Assembly: GCF_001949145.1 (NCBI RefSeq) | Contig: NW_019091486.1 | Location: forward strand, 425,745 to 485,744 | Direction: 5' to 3' | Source of the DNA: Acanthaster planci | Lineage: Eukaryota; Echinodermata; Asteroidea; Valvatida; Acanthasteridae | Length of the DNA stretch: 60,000 nt | Shown here: piece after piece, positions 1 to 13,184 of the stretch | Numbering within the stretch: the first letter of the stretch is position 1 | Layout: each line of letters starts with the position of its first letter | Notes under the pieces: model-generated | Seen by the model: only the letters and a program-made list of their open reading frames with translations | Database searches by the model: none | What the model was told of the DNA's origin: nothing | Program-made: the position numbers and the translations under genes

Positions 1-1923
1 ACAAAAGCTCGGAGTCCGACACACCCGTTTTCAAAATGAAGCGCACACGCGTCTAGTGATTAATTAAAAAATAGTAAAATACTCATGAAGGTATTAAATT
101 AGAGTTAAAAGAGTCTTCGTGGTAAACACTTTTAATACCTTCTTACAGAAATTAAGAGGTAGGCTTAGACCATTCCGGGATATTTAGAAACTCTCATACA
201 ACCTTATATTTAGTAAAGGCAATCTCACTGAATATCGCCATATGCACGACGCCCATATGCAGAATGAACGCATGCCATTAAATTCTCTGCCGACTACCGC
301 AATCACATTTATATTTTCGCATTGCTGCTACTGTTTTGCTAAGAGAAGTGATAATCCTAATAGCCCTAACACTCTCTTTTCTCGACGCGTCAGTAATAAT
401 CATTGAAAGGTTGGTCGAAACCCAATATTCTTACATGAAATCTTGCATAATTAGTGAGCTTTCAAAACGCGTCTGTTCAAACTGTATAAATGATTCCCGC
501 TACGACATTGACATTTAGTCCTTTAACAGTTAGCCACGCCCCTTACAATTTAACTCAGGAGTCTACTTGTGGTGCTAACACGGCGCATTGCACTTGCTGT
601 TTCAACCTCATTCCCGTGCAAACGATCTTACTGCGCCATGTTGACTCCCGTAATACCTAAAACCATTGTAAACCCGTGGCATTTTTCTGGAGATATAAAC
701 TAGGACTCCGTGTAACGTGTTTAGGCGCGACACCTTCAAAATTCACTTGTGAAGAGCCAGTCAGTGTCGTTTTCAATTACACACTTGGTCTAGTTCCTTA
801 GAAAATATTTTTTTTGAACAAGAGTGTATCAGGCTATTTTGTAATTCTTAAGTGTTCCAAGTCTCCCTTTAGATTTTCTTTCTAGTAGGAAGTACTGAAG
901 TATGTTTACCAAAACTATGAAATTATTCATCAGAGTAGGTTGCGCTACATATAAACAAACAAGAAGTTTAATTTATTCCTTCGTTGATGCTCTCAAGCCC
1001 CTAAAATGAAAATTCAGCCTGGCTTTTCATTTCAATGTGGCTGACTCATGATAAAGATCTGTAGTGACCTTTTCCTGCCACCAAATTGGGGTCGGTTCAA
1101 AAACGAACGTGAACACCAGTATGATACGTCATATTATAAAGTGTTCGTGTTGCAAATTTGTGAAAGGTGAATACAATCCAACTCCAGCGAAATTTCAGTA
1201 CATTTTTGGTGGCTTTAAATTCACTTCGCTTTTGCCTTCGCCTGAAGTATGAACCGGCCTTTGTTCACCCATTTAGGCATGTATGCATCTGCTTAGGTGA
1301 AAAAGGGACGCTACTTTACGACAGCGTGTTAGGCGTTACACTACATTACACGTACGTATCCGTAGTTTCCCCAAAATCTCAGACTGACTTTTCTCAAAAT
1401 ATTAGCAGACCGTGTACAGCGTATTATGCATGTAGCTTAATGGCATTTATAAGTTCCGAAAGCTAAATACATTTTGCGTTCAAAGTAGACAGGCTTAGGT
1501 AGGTGTTTTGCGTTCTAAAATAATATTGCTTAAACAGTGCGCTGAAAGGAATGAATATTTTGTGAAATTGGCCATCAAAACCTATATTTCAACAAGTTGC
1601 TTTGTCCCAAACCATAGAACTTGTAAGTTCCTTTAGCCTATTCGATGAGAGGATCCAGCCCTATCTCTTGGGCAATGGTAGATCAAGCCTTTAGAAGAAT
1701 TGGCCTATTCTTGTTTGGAGCATTGAGGTGGGTTGTAACGACTATCAATCCGCATTCATGCCCATATCTTTTCTTCCTTTTCGTTCCTTGAATAAAGGTT
1801 AAGGTGTTAAAAACAAAGCAATCGGCTCTCTTATCTGTATATCTAAAACATCTTTAATTAATAAGGGTTACTCTGCAGTAACTATTTTTATCTTCAAGTT
1901 GTCGTTGGCGTCTACAGGTTTAC
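1..1923. other. Gene B intron after CRD3, left edge of window
   Basis: No coding sequence seen. The first 150 bases align with about 28.19-28.33 kb in the matching gene A intron (ACGCGTC-AGTGATT and ATGAAGGTAT words). Confidence 0.6.
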
Positions 1924-2346
1924 CTGGATAGCAGTCCTTTTCCGGATACAAATGGCATTTCAACACCCGTGGCCGTTTTTCCAGCAGCTCTTTCGCCTTC
2001 GTGCGGCAACTCTTCCAAATATCCTCGCAGACCGTCTGGCACGGCAATGGCCACACTGTGTGTGAGGAGCCTAAGCCCTCAGTGGTGAAAGCTCCAGCGC
2101 AAGCAAAGTTAAGGAGGTCCGCCGAGCAGCCTGAGTCGATGAGCGGGGCCAGGAGGTCCAGATCTTCCATTGCCTCCTGCATGCTGGTATAGCCCAAGGT
2201 TGTGGGAAAGACTGTCACCGTATACCAAAGAGAATAACACTCGGCGTGCGGCACATCAAGGCAGCCGTACTCCTTGCAATTTTCAGATGACTGGCTTGCT
2301 ATAATCTCAGGTAGGGACCAGGGTACCAGCGGGTCATAATGAACCC
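1924..2346 (-). CDS. Gene B CRD3
   Basis: A 423-nt exon in phase 1-1 with acceptor TTCCTGCAG and donor GTAAAC. It encodes ENCKEYGCLDV, HAECYSLWYTVTVFPTTLGY, SGCS, LPCQTVCEDIWKSC and KDC. As in gene A, the fifth CRD cysteine is missing and an extra cysteine lies next to the first, so the change predates the duplication. Confidence 0.88.
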
Positions 2347-5300
2347 CTGCAGGAACACGAATACAACAACCTCAGTTCGCTCCTTACTAACCCTATACAA
2401 TCAAGACACCTGAGAAGGGGGTAAATGCTTTTCACAAAATCTCCTGAAGGAAACAAGTTACGGTTTCCTTTATTGTGAGTTACTGAGCAAGTGTCAGGCG
2501 AACGCAGACTTTTTGAACTTCGTTATTGTTCACTCAAAACATTATTCACTCAGTCAGGGTGATGAAAAGGCCATTAAAACGAGGAAATGGTTATTAATGC
2601 AAGTAATTAGTCAGGTGACGAGCTTGTTGAGGGGAACGAGGAATTCAAATCGATACATTACGAATCGTTGAAGTTGCAGGACGCAAACGGGCAGAGTCAT
2701 GTAAGGAGGAAATGACTAAATTAATTTTACATGACAGATCGTTCGACAGATGTTTATGAGTACCAAACGAGTCACGTAATCACATTAAGCCCTGTCGCCA
2801 ACTTCGGCCTATACAATTATCATCTCTACAAGGGATTATCTAAAGAACAACACCTAATTTTGATGCTTATGGCTTTTACAGATGGCAGCTGCTGGACGGC
2901 AGGGCCCCGCCCGTCCAGCCTCAGCTACCCTTGGCGACAGGCCCGATCAAAATACGCATAAAGAAATAGCAAGATCAATTTAGAAACTTCTTGAGAGTTG
3001 TTGGAAATCGTCAGACAGAATGCTTTCTTAATTTACAACCGCAGGTATTAAACCCACTTTTAGATTCAGACCATGTTGGCTTGACATAAGTTTGAACAGC
3101 GAGGCCATGTTGCAATACTAGTTTGATGACTGAGGAGCGGAGTGAAGTGCATATGCAAGGTGTACTGGCGCCTATGTACATGTGACTGCCCCTGAGGCCA
3201 CTCGTGGGTGTCGAGTTCCCTCCAATACTTTGTTACAAAACATCGTTTCTTAAGCATGTTGACATATATTTCCACAAGCGAAAAAGCCATTAATGTCTGA
3301 ATTACATACGTTAATTTCTGGATATCTAGATTTCATTATCGTTCCAAGGGGCGCTTTTGTTTTTTTGTTTTTTTTGGGAGGGGGGTTTGTGGGGTGTTTT
3401 TTTTTTTTTTTTTCGTTTTTTGTTTTGTTTTTTTTTTGTAATTAAACTTTCAGCTACTCAGGCTCTTTGCGTCATTAACTATGTGTTTATTCTTAACCTT
3501 TATTAATCAGCATCACATTACGGAGTTAGGAAGAAGATCTAGTTTTGTAGGCAGGAGGAAAACGGATTACCCGAAGAAACCTGCGAGAGCGTCCACGGAC
3601 TGGAAATCAAGCCCAGGCTTCATTGGTCCAGAGCCAGTAAAGAAACGCTACACTAACCCCTTCCCCCTGGCGAATGGATTGCTGATATTACTTTTACAGA
3701 GACGCAAACACCGCAGGGCAGAAATCAAAGGGTATTTACAGCTGTTGCATTGTCAGGAGACTGACGTGTACAGTAAGTCATTTTGCTTTTCCCACAGCGC
3801 AAATCCACGAAGAAGCTTGTCCAATATCATTTGGGATAGCAAAACCTGCGACTCTGGTCCGCGCAACCAGGCGGCAACTTTGACATGTGATATGTTCATT
3901 ATTTGTTTTCTGTCCGATCGACTTTTTTTAGTATATGTAAGGCCAAACAGTAACTTTAGGCCTACCTGGCATGAGACATGTCGGGTACGATTCACTTTGT
4001 GTCGAGTAGATAGAACAGTCAGTCAAGCTTGGAGGGAGCTCCGTCTTGAGTGCAGCCATGACGGACAGACAGGACTTGGTAAGAACCTGCTCACACAACG
4101 ACTGGCAGGGAGGGATCGGCACGGCAATATCTTTTAAAACCTGAGCAAAAGAGAGCATCAAGTGAAGGAAAGAAAAGAGATGGCAAAAATATTGTCTGTC
4201 AAACGTCATTATCAATGGTAAAAAATACGTTCCAGTCAGTCAAATTTTGATAACAAATAAAACACATGCAATGAGAAGCGATGGTAATATTACATAATCA
4301 AAAAAAATGAGACCGTCAGATTATTTAGGATATGGACTCTCTTATTTGTGTCGATAAAAAAGACAAAATCACAGGCTAGCCTATGTTGACCACCTCTGTT
4401 AGTTTTATGTAAGAACTTTCACGAACAATTCGTAGTAATCAAATACATGCATTTTAAAGGAAACTACTCTTTGGAAAATCAACAAAATAGTATTGCAAGT
4501 AACGACCTTTGATTAAAATTCAGAAATACACTGTGCCGGCTGTAGCCGTAGGATCCAAGATGTGATACTCAGTCTCAAATCAGAACACGGGTTCTGATGA
4601 TCATATCATTAGAATGTCGAGTCACAGCTCTTCAGAATCCCCAAGCTCAAATGACGATACCTTACAGGGTGGTAGATATGTCAGGCACAGGAAGGTTCTC
4701 AGGAGATCGGAGCAATGCCCCGCGTCCGACATGAACACGCTGTACTTGTGTAACTCTTCCAGGGCTTCGGCGGGGTCCTGTTGACCGGCAATATTTGGGA
4801 AGATGACGGTGGAGTACGGCATCGCCTGGCAGATCGGGTCGTCGGGGAGTGGCTGGCAGCGTTGGGAAGGGTCGGGACGAACGGCAGGGGGTGCAGGTGT
4901 GACTCGGGCCGACTCTTCGGTGTCTCCGTCATTTCTTTCCTCACTACCATCATCCTCACCCTCGCCTGTAAGGATACTTTTAATCATTTTGCAGTGGCAT
5001 ATTTGTCTTTTCCTTTAGTCCCTGTGCCAAGACCCAAACATTTATAGACAAATATTTTCTGGATAGACTTTTCTACCCATGCTCAAAAAAAAAGACTCAA
5101 ATGGTTTTTATATGTGTTGGCCTCGCAGTGTCTGAAAACAGTTGTCTCAATCACCAGTAATTACATTCAGACTATAATATATGAAAACTTAAGACTATCA
5201 AATGTTGAGAAATAATCACATACAATCTGTGTTGTATATTATCATTCAAATGGTCAGAATACATTCAAATGATCAGAATAATTACAGGGTAGCTGCTTAT

Positions 5301-8300
5301 TAAGGTACTCCCCTGCAAAGGTCATCATACCGATAAATGATGTGGACATACAAAATAACAAGGATATGTACGCTACATATAGTTACCAAAAAAGGGATCG
5401 ATGCACAAATTGTCAGAGTCGTAATTGTCAAGTATCTCGCAGTTCAAGCTCTCTGGCCAAGCCACACCAGTGCTTTGAATGAGGGCTGTCTTCATGCAAT
5501 CGTCTCTTATGCGCTGACAATAAGTCCTGCAGGGCAGCAACGGGATGGCCATTCCGGGGAAACACCTTGGGAAGAACACAAGGCACAGGAACTGCTGCAG
5601 ATGGGGGGAGCACTGCGCCTGCAGGAACGGATGGAAATCGTGGTAGCCCGCTTTGGCCTGCAGCATGATCTCGTGGCCAAGGATGTTGGGAAAGTAGGTG
5701 ATGTTGTTAAGCGGCACCAAAAGGCCAGTCTGATTATAGGCCTCTGTAGTCTGACACGCGGGGATGCTGAGGTTAGCAGGCTGGGAGCAGTAATCTAACC
5801 ATAACAAAAAGAGATATGTCTACTCATTGGAGGAAACTGTCACAAACATTTAATTTGCCGTTGCTTATGCTATGCACGCGATCCAGTCGAGCATCTACGT
5901 TGAAAGAGGGCTTAGAGCAAAATGCCACTGTCGGGATCGTCTCAGACGCGAAATAGACATTTTTCTATTTTATTGTATTCAACGAAACACCCCCGGCAAT
6001 GTAAATGGTTTCTCTCCCGCTACAACTTAACTAACCAATGACTTTCGTTCAAATTTCGCGCGCTTGGGTATTGTGGCTACCAGTATTCCCTGAACGCGAT
6101 CAGGCACGAATGCTGTGACCAAGAGACGCGTTCTTCGTCGCTAAGGCATTGTACAACCCTTCGGCCATGGTTATTGTTGATTTTTGAGGGGGTGTTCGTG
6201 TTGAAGTCCAGCTGTATTGCTATAATTCCTGTTGTCCGTACATACCACACGCTTTTCCGGTTTGTAAAATTTAAGGTGCGTGCGACGAGTGTGACGCAGT
6301 ACAATTTCGATCGCCGGACGAAAAACATCTTGAGTGTGTGAGCTGAGTGAGAGCGTATGGTTGACCAGTACCAACTAACCATCTTGAGACCCCTGATGCA
6401 GCAGTTGGAGATCGGCCGGTAAATATCAGTTGCGGTTTGATCGGGTCGAAAATGGCAAAATTGGAGCAAACGTATCCTACAACTATGCTGGTCCCCATTC
6501 TTGTAACGCTCAGCTTAAAAACCGTCCCAAGATCGATCCATTAATTTGTGTCTTGATAATACACTTTAGATGTTGAATATAAATGAAGTTGACTTCAAAA
6601 AAACCAAATTATTGGTTTGTTGAATGTTGACAATTATTGACTTTTAATTAAGAAGGAAACGTTGAATGTGTAAAATTTCAATAGAGAATGAATGTACATC
6701 AATGCCCTGTCAAAATCACTGCTGGTATTTTGTCGAAAAGTGATAGGAAATTGATGTTGAAGACGTCAGAAGTAATAATTTATCAATGTTAAAACTGTTG
6801 ATTGTATTCTGATTACTTTGGCCCCAGAACTTGTTTTTCTCGNNNNNNNNNNNNNNNNNNNNNNNNNNNNNNNNNNNNNNNNNNNNNNNNNNNNNNNNNN
6901 NNNNNNNNNNNNNNNNNNNNNNNNNNNNNNNNNNNNNNNNNNNNNNNNNNNNNNNNNNNNNNNNNNNNNNNNNNNNNNNNNNNNNNNNNNNNNNNNNNNN
7001 NNNNNNNNNNNNNNNNNNNNNNNNNNNNNNNNNNNNNNNNNNNNNNNNNNNNNNNNNNNNNNNNNNNNNNNNNNNNNNNNNNNNNNNNNNNNNNNNNNNN
7101 NNNNNNNNNNNNNNNNNNNNNNNNNNNNNNNNNNNNNNNNNNNNNNNNNNNNNNNNNNNNNNNNNNNNNNNGTATTTCTGGATTTCAAGTTGAAATTGAG
7201 AGGACAAGATAGAATATCTGTATCGGTTGGCAGATGTCTTCCTGGAATTTGATGAAAACAAGTCGGCACATTTTTACAGTATGCAAATTAGAATAGCACT
7301 GTGGATAAGTTGGCCGGAACATTTTTGCTGAAAATGTTTTTCCCCAAAAAACACTTCTCAGAGAGGCGATATTTTCTTGTCAAGGGGCAAGGGTAGTCTA
7401 GCATTATTGGAATCAATTAAGTGACTAGTATATGCTTTGCAGGTGGGATTTGTACATCGGAGAAGATCTTTAGAAGTGAAAGGAATCATCACATTGTCAT
7501 TTGTTAAACAACGGCTTTTGCAGGTCCTATGCAACCCATTTGATCGGCGACGCACAACGGACGATGCACGACGGGAAAATGGCATGTTTGGAACTGGTAA
7601 ATGGCAGAATTGGGACACAACAAAAAGCAAAATGCGACGGACGACGGGCGACGGGCGACGGCAGATATGAAATTCCATACAATGTCCACATTACGATGTG
7701 ATTTTGGACTTTCCTAGATGTGATTCCGGGCTGGGATGTGATTTTGGGTGCGTATGTGATATTGGATAATCTTTTTAAAATCATTTAATCATCCAGGCAA
7801 ATTGCCTGTCCATTTTTATTGATAAATCACATCCAGACCATTCACAGTGAGACAGACCATACCTACCAGGAGTACGGAAATCTTTTCAGTCTTGAAATAT
7901 AAGTTGGGCGTAGTTTTATTACCACAACTATGACCCATTTCCAACAAGGAGGTTTTTTATTTATTTGGTTTTCTCCTCGTGTGTGCAAGTTATTCAGAAA
8001 GGACAAAAGATACCTCAATGATCTGATGTGATTTGTCCTACAGACAAAAACTTACCCCGCTGGACTGTACATGATGACAGGCCTACGAAGATCACAAGAA
8101 GTAGGCCTACCGCTGTGCGAACCCAAGACGGTGAGTGAAGGGAGAAGAAAAGAAATCCAATTGCCAAATCAACACAGCAATGGGGGGATCTTCGTCTTTG
8201 CAGATATCTAAAAACTACTGAATCATCCCCAGTCCAGAAGCAGTGATGATAAAAGTAGCCTTTAACCATTTATTAACATGAGGCGATCGGGAGTTATTCA

Positions 8301-11300
8301 GTGGGTGAGATCGAGAGAGTTTGATGCAGAAACGTCATATCACTGTAATGTAACATCAGTTGTTGTTGGTTTTTTCTGAGCTATACCTCAACTGCTTTGT
8401 TGTCCCCTAGACACATTTAAATCTGTGGAGAGTGCAACCAGTGACAAGTGAAAAATGAAAATATCCTCAAAATATGTACCAGTGTCACACACATGTTTAA
8501 AGTAACTGCTTTCAATGTCATTGGGTATGTAGTTCTGTTGGTGTTAGCCTCAGGTGGCATGAGGTCGTGTCACGTGACACACTGATGCCTCAACCAAAAC
8601 TGCAAGTATACCTCTTGCTACAGTTGTATTCCTTTTCGATCACTTCAAATGTAGCGCTTTGTATATAATTGTCTTTAAGTATCGTACCGTGCAACCATTG
8701 CCTTTAAAGATTGCACAAACATTTCAGTAATTGCCTTTAAGATGACACAAATGAAAACTAATGCTAAATGGCTCAACAAGGCGGCATATTCAAGCACCTC
8801 AAGAATCAACTCTTGATGATTTTGCGTTAACATTTTTCCCCTTTACTCACAATCTAGCCTACCGGCCTCGAATATAAAAATCAAGTTTGTCTATAGAAGA
8901 GTGTCAATCAAGTCATCTAAGCTTTTGTTCTCCAAGTAAAGTAATACTCACATAAAGTAAAAATGCAACAGCCAGGACGCAATGGCTCCATCCTCTCAGC
9001 CGCGTTGCGCACATACACTCTGTGCGTTTCTTGGTGGGGTGCAAATTATTAACAAGCAAAGTCAATGGAAAGGTCTTTTTCTTCGATCAATCCAAATAGA
9101 GCTCCACTAGACACAACACTCCACCTTGCACAGCTTTGCCGGAAATGCCTTGGGAAACGCGATCTGTTATGCTACTCTCAATATTCGGAGTCACAACTTC
9201 CACCCAAATGCACCTTCTCACAGAGCAAAAGGCCTGTCACTGCGTTGGTCTTGTTCATAAAAACGGGCAAAATGTCTGAGGTGCTATTTTTATCTTGCTC
9301 CTGGTACCAACAGACTCGGTTGAAAATAATACTGTATAAACATCCCACCAACCATCAAACTCCAGGCAATTGAGTGACAAGGTTATATAAGCAAGACCCT
9401 AACTCAGTCCTTGACCCCGAAAGAGATTGGGGCAGAATATATGTTACCGTCTGCCAGCTACTTGCTCTAAACCCCATATCCTAGTTTGAGGGCTGTACGC
9501 CTTGACAGCAGCCAGTTTTTACACATTCCTTAATCAGACAGAGAGTGTCTGGAATGATAAGACTGCGAAAAAAGGAAAGATTTATTAGCTTCAAGGCAAC
9601 TGCCATGTAAGCTGTGTAACATAACATGTCAAATTTGTTGTTCACACGCGAGGCAGCATTCAATGCGTTTAAAGTGAAGTACAGCACTCGTTGGATTTAC
9701 ACACTAAATTTGCTCCTGGCTATGGAAAAAAATATTGCAACACATCACTCTCACTGAAAATTAGACCACCATATATTTTTAAGCATTGTTGNTCAATTAA
9801 GTGACTAGTATATGCTTTGCAGGTGGGATTTGTACTTCGGAGAAGATTTTTAGAAGTGAATGGAATCATCACATTGTCATTTGTTAAACAACGGCTTTTG
9901 CAGGTTCTATAAAACCCATTTGATCGGCGACGCACAACGGACGACGCACGACGGACGACGGGCGACGCACGACGGGAAAATGGCATGTTTGGAACTGGTA
10001 AATGGCAGAATTGGGACACAACAAAAAGCAAAAGGCGACGGACGACGGGCGACGGGCGACGGCAGATATGAAATTCCATACAATGTCCACATTACGATGT
10101 GATTTTGGACTTTCCTAGATGTGATTCCGGGCTGGGATGTAATTTGGGGTGCGCATGTGATATTGGATAATCTTTTTAAAATCATTTAATCATCCAGGCA
10201 AATTGCCTGTCCATTTTTATTGACAAATCACATCCATACCATTCACAGTGAGACAGACCATACCTACCAGGAGTACGGAAATCTTTTCAGTCTTGAAATA
10301 TAAGTTGGGCGTAGTTTTATTACCACAACTATGACCCATTTCCAACAAGGATGTTTTTTATTTATTTGGTTTTCTCCTCGTGTGTGCAAGTTGTTCAGAA
10401 AGGACAAAAGATACCTCAATGATCTGATTTGATTTGGCCTACAGACAAAAACTTACCCCGCTGGACTGTACACGATGACAGGCCTACGAAGATCTCAAGT
10501 AGTAGGCCTACCGCTGAGCAAACCCAAGACGGTGAGGGAAGGGGAAGAAAAGAAATCCAATTGCCAAATCAACACAGCAATGAGGGAATCTTCGTCTTTG
10601 CAGATATCTAAAAACTACTGAATCATCCCCAGTCCAGAAGCTGTGATGGTAAAAGTAGACTTTAATCATTTATTAAGATGAGGCGATCAGAAGTTATTCA
10701 TTGGGTGAGATCGAGAGAGTTTGATGCAGGAACTTCATATCACTGTAATGTAACATCAGTTGTTGTTTTTTCTGAGCTATATCTCAACTGTTTTGTTGTC
10801 CCCTAGACATATTTAAATCTGTGGAGAGTGCAACCAGTAACAAGTGAAAAATGAAAATATCCTCAAAATATGTACCAGTGTCACACACATGTTTAAAGTA
10901 ACTGCTTTCAATGTCACTGGGTATGTAGTTCTGTTGGTGTTAGCCTCAGGTGGCATGAGGTCGTGTCACGTGACACACTGATGCCTCAACCAAAACTGCG
11001 AGTATACCTCTTGCTACAATTGTATTCCTTTTCGATCACTTCAAATGTAGCGCTTTGTATATAATTGTCTTTAAGTATCGTACCGTGCAACCATTGCCTT
11101 TAAAGATTGCACAAACATTTCAGTAATTGCCTTTAAGATGACACAAATGAAAACTAATGTTAAATGTCTCATCAAGGCGGCATATTCAAGCACCTCAAGA
11201 ATCACCTCTTGATGACTTGGCATTAACTTTTTCTTCCCTTTACACGCAGTCTAGCCTACCGGCCTCCAATATAAAAATCAAGTTCGTCTATAGAAGAGTG

Positions 11301-11409
11301 TCAATCAAGTCAACTAAGCTTTTGTTCTCCAAGTACAGATTCATGATTAAAACTCAGAAAAAAACTCACATAAAGTAAAAATGCAACAGCCAGGACGCAA
11401 TGGCTCCAT
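1924..11409 (-). CDS. Gene B: paralogue of gene A, 5' part (signal peptide, CRD1-CRD3), continues beyond the left edge
   Basis: Exons: first exon 11409-11370 or 8991-8952, second exon 10513-10457 or 8112-8056, then 5794-5387 (CRD1), 4965-4661 and 4140-3966 (acidic linker and CRD2), and 2346-1924 (CRD3). Phases are identical to gene A and the frame stays open. Every exon has its counterpart in gene A in the same order, and by eye roughly two thirds of residues match. The non-coding sequence at 1-150 aligns with about 28.2 kb, so the next exon (the Ig-like one at 28054 in gene A) should lie about 0.1 kb outside the window. The likely role is as for gene A, a secreted CRD protein. Confidence 0.85.
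2347..3965. other. Gene B intron between CRD2 and CRD3
   Basis: No gene seen. A GC-rich patch at 2880-2960 matches 31.25-31.35 kb in the corresponding gene A intron. A T/G homopolymer-rich tract lies at 3355-3440. Confidence 0.6.
3966..4965 (-). CDS. Gene B acidic linker plus CRD2 (two exons)
   Basis: Exon 4965-4661 opens GEGEDDGSEERNDGDTEES and then encodes RCQPLPDDPIC, YSTVIFPNIAG and CSDLLRTFLCLTYLPPCK. Exon 4140-3966 is 175 nt, the same length as in gene A, and encodes IPPCQSLCEQVLTKSC, LTDC and PTC. All ten cysteines are kept. The acidic linker is conserved in character but not in exact sequence. Confidence 0.9.
5387..5794 (-). CDS. Gene B CRD1
   Basis: A 408-nt exon in phase 1-1. All ten CRD cysteines are present, with landmarks ITYFPNILGHEIMLQA, FLQAQCSPHLQQFLC, FFPRC, LLPCRTYCQRIRDDC and AWPESLNC. 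It is three residues longer than its gene A partner, in the loop after the eighth cysteine. The donor is GTAACT. Confidence 0.92.
6843..7171. other. Assembly gap
   Basis: A run of 329 undetermined bases inside the gene B intron between exon 2 and CRD1. Nothing coding is evident on either side. Confidence 0.99.
8056..8112 (-). CDS. Gene B exon 2, downstream cassette copy: signal peptide core
   Basis: A 57-nt exon in phase 1-1 with acceptor GTTCGCACAG and donor GTAAGT. It encodes VGLLLVIFVGLSSCTVQR, an uninterrupted hydrophobic core followed by small residues suitable for signal peptidase. It joins to CRD1 with G|AT in frame. Confidence 0.68.
8952..8991 (-). CDS. Gene B exon 1, downstream cassette copy
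   Basis: Same 13 codons as the copy at 11370-11409, followed by GTGAGTATT. The frame and the phase-1 donor match gene A exon 1. This copy is closest to CRD1 and gives the simplest gene B transcript. Confidence 0.65.
10457..10513 (-). CDS. Gene B exon 2, upstream cassette copy
   Basis: A 57-nt exon in phase 1-1 with acceptor TTGCTCAG and donor GTAAGT, encoding VGLLLEIFVGLSSCTVQR. A glutamate interrupts the hydrophobic core where the other copy has valine, which should weaken it as a signal peptide. Confidence 0.55.
11370..11409 (-). CDS. Gene B exon 1, upstream cassette copy
   Basis: ATG followed by EPLRPGCCIFTL and a GTGAGT donor in phase 1. The coding part is identical to the second copy at 8952-8991. 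If both copies are real, this is an alternative first exon with its own upstream DNA. Confidence 0.6.
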
Positions 11410-12197
11410 CCTCTCAGCCGCGTTGCGCACATACACGCTGTGCGTTTCTTGGTGGGGTGCAAATTATTAACAAGCAAAGTCAATGGAAAGGTCTTTTACT
11501 TTGATCAATCCAAATAGAGCTCCACTAGACATAACACTCCACCATGTACAGCTTGGCCGGAAATGCCTTGGGAAACGCGATCTATTGTGTTACTCTCAAT
11601 ATTCGGTCCACCCAAATGCACCTTCTCACAGAGCAAAAGGCCTGTCACTGCGTTGGTCTTGTTCATAAAAACGGGCAAAATGTCTGAGGTGCTATTTTTA
11701 TCTTGCTCCTGGTGCCAACAGACTCGGTTGAAAATAATGCTGTGTAAACATCCCACCAACCATCAAACTCCAGGCAAGTGAGTGACAAGGTTATAAGCAA
11801 GACCCGAACTCAGTCCTTGACCCCGAAAGAGATTGGGGGCAGAATGTATGTTACCGTCTGCCAGCTACTTGCTCTAAACCCCATATCCTAGTTTGAGGGC
11901 TGTACGCCTTGACACCAGCCAGTTTTTACACATTCCTTAATCAGACAGAGAGTGTCTGGAATGATAAGACTGCGAAAAAAGGAAAGATTTATTAGCTTCA
12001 AGGCAAATGCCATGTAAGCTGTGTAACATAACATGTCAAATTTGTTGTTCACACGCGAGGCAGCATTCAATGCGTTTAAAGTGAAGTACAGCACTCGTTG
12101 GATTTACACATTACATTTGCTCCTGGCTATGGAAAAAAATATTGCAACACATCACTCTCACTGAAAATTAAGCCTCCATATATTTTTAAGCATTGTT

Positions 12198-13184
12198 CTG
12201 ACTATTCGTTGTGACACACTTGTTGACTACTCAAACAGATTCTATACATAAAACCCCCCTGACAAGGCTTAACAATTAGTTTGGTTCCCTGCCCAAAGAT
12301 TCCCAGACAACTCTTGACAAAAATCTTCGGTATCGGCTAGAGTTAAAAATAGAGCATAGCATAACGTGTCAAGGGTCAATCCGCACCTGATGATGATGAT
12401 GTCTGCTGCACCAGACCTGAACGCAGTGTTTTTGTGCACGTGCCGCAGTGAGTTACTTTGTAGTAGCAGCTACAAGCATAGCACATGGTACAAGAGAGAG
12501 AGAAAAAAAAGAAAGGCATCAAACGCCCAAAAAGCGTGTTTTGGAAGAGTGCTGTGACCTGTCGGAAATATCCGGCAATCAACGGTGCTATCCAAAAATG
12601 ACGGCAACAACTTCGTAATGTTTCGGACATTCGCGGAAAAGTCAAGAATTGACTTTTGGGTCACGTGATCCTCCTGTACACGTAGCCGATACCGGACAAG
12701 ACAGGGTAGTATTTAGTAACTATAGACAGAGTAGTATTTCGTCTGATGGCATTTTGTATAGAATTTTCAGAGCCAAAAGAACGCCAGTAATGGCATTTTT
12801 CTTAATTCACATTGAATTCCTGTGGCAGCGACAATCCCTTAGACACTATTATTAAACAATCCTTTTGCTTGAACTTTGATAACAAAACAGAACGTATGCG
12901 GGACCTTTTAGGTCAGTAATAGACCAACCGCAGCACATTGCACAGAACGAATAACATGATGTCACCTTATGGCTTACCTCTGTGGTTCTTGTGGATAACT
13001 TCAGTCGATAGCCCGCCCTGTGTTTTTATCGTGTCCAGTGTTTTTGTAGGGTTAGGTTTTAGGATTGCTTGTTTTCAATCGAGTTAAAGCATGGTGTAAT
13101 ATACCAGTGGATGCCTGAAATCCAGTTTTAAATCTGTGAATCGGTAACAATGTAGTACATTCAGGTAATCAGGAATATGTGGCC
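12198..13184. other. 5' flank of gene B
   Basis: Intergenic DNA upstream of both gene B cassettes. It would contain the promoter of the upstream copy. No recognisable gene. Confidence 0.5.

Larger units (their letters stand above)
7413..9790. repeat. Tandem 5' cassette of gene B, copy 1
   Basis: This starts TCAATTAAGTGACTAG and ends in TTTTTAAGCATTGTT. It holds exon 1 and exon 2 of gene B and a stretch of CGACGG/CGACGC-type short repeats near 7545-7665. By eye the second copy differs by only a few percent plus small indels. Much of it also aligns, more distantly, with the 5' region of gene A at about 36.3-37.9 kb. Confidence 0.9.
9793..12197. repeat. Tandem 5' cassette of gene B, copy 2
   Basis: Same content and order as 7413-9790. 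It has a longer CGACGG/CGACGC run at about 9925-10065. The junction with copy 1 carries a single undetermined base at 9792, so the duplication may be real or may be two haplotypes placed end to end. Confidence 0.88.

Noticed and set aside
3481-4137. Long plus-strand ORF (218 codons)
   Set aside because: It is antisense to the second CRD2 exon of gene B. It has no domain, and the open frame is a shadow of the coding strand.
9000-9030. Alternative start MCATRLRGWSHCVLAVAFLLY for gene B in another frame
   Set aside because: It looks like a signal peptide and meets a GTGAGT donor, but the phase would be 0 instead of 1. The gene A homologue has a stop in this frame, while the M-E-P-L frame is conserved in all three copies.
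7545-10065. CGACGGACGACG tracts as a possible regulatory element
   Set aside because: They are short-period low-complexity repeats within the tandem cassette and vary in length between the copies.
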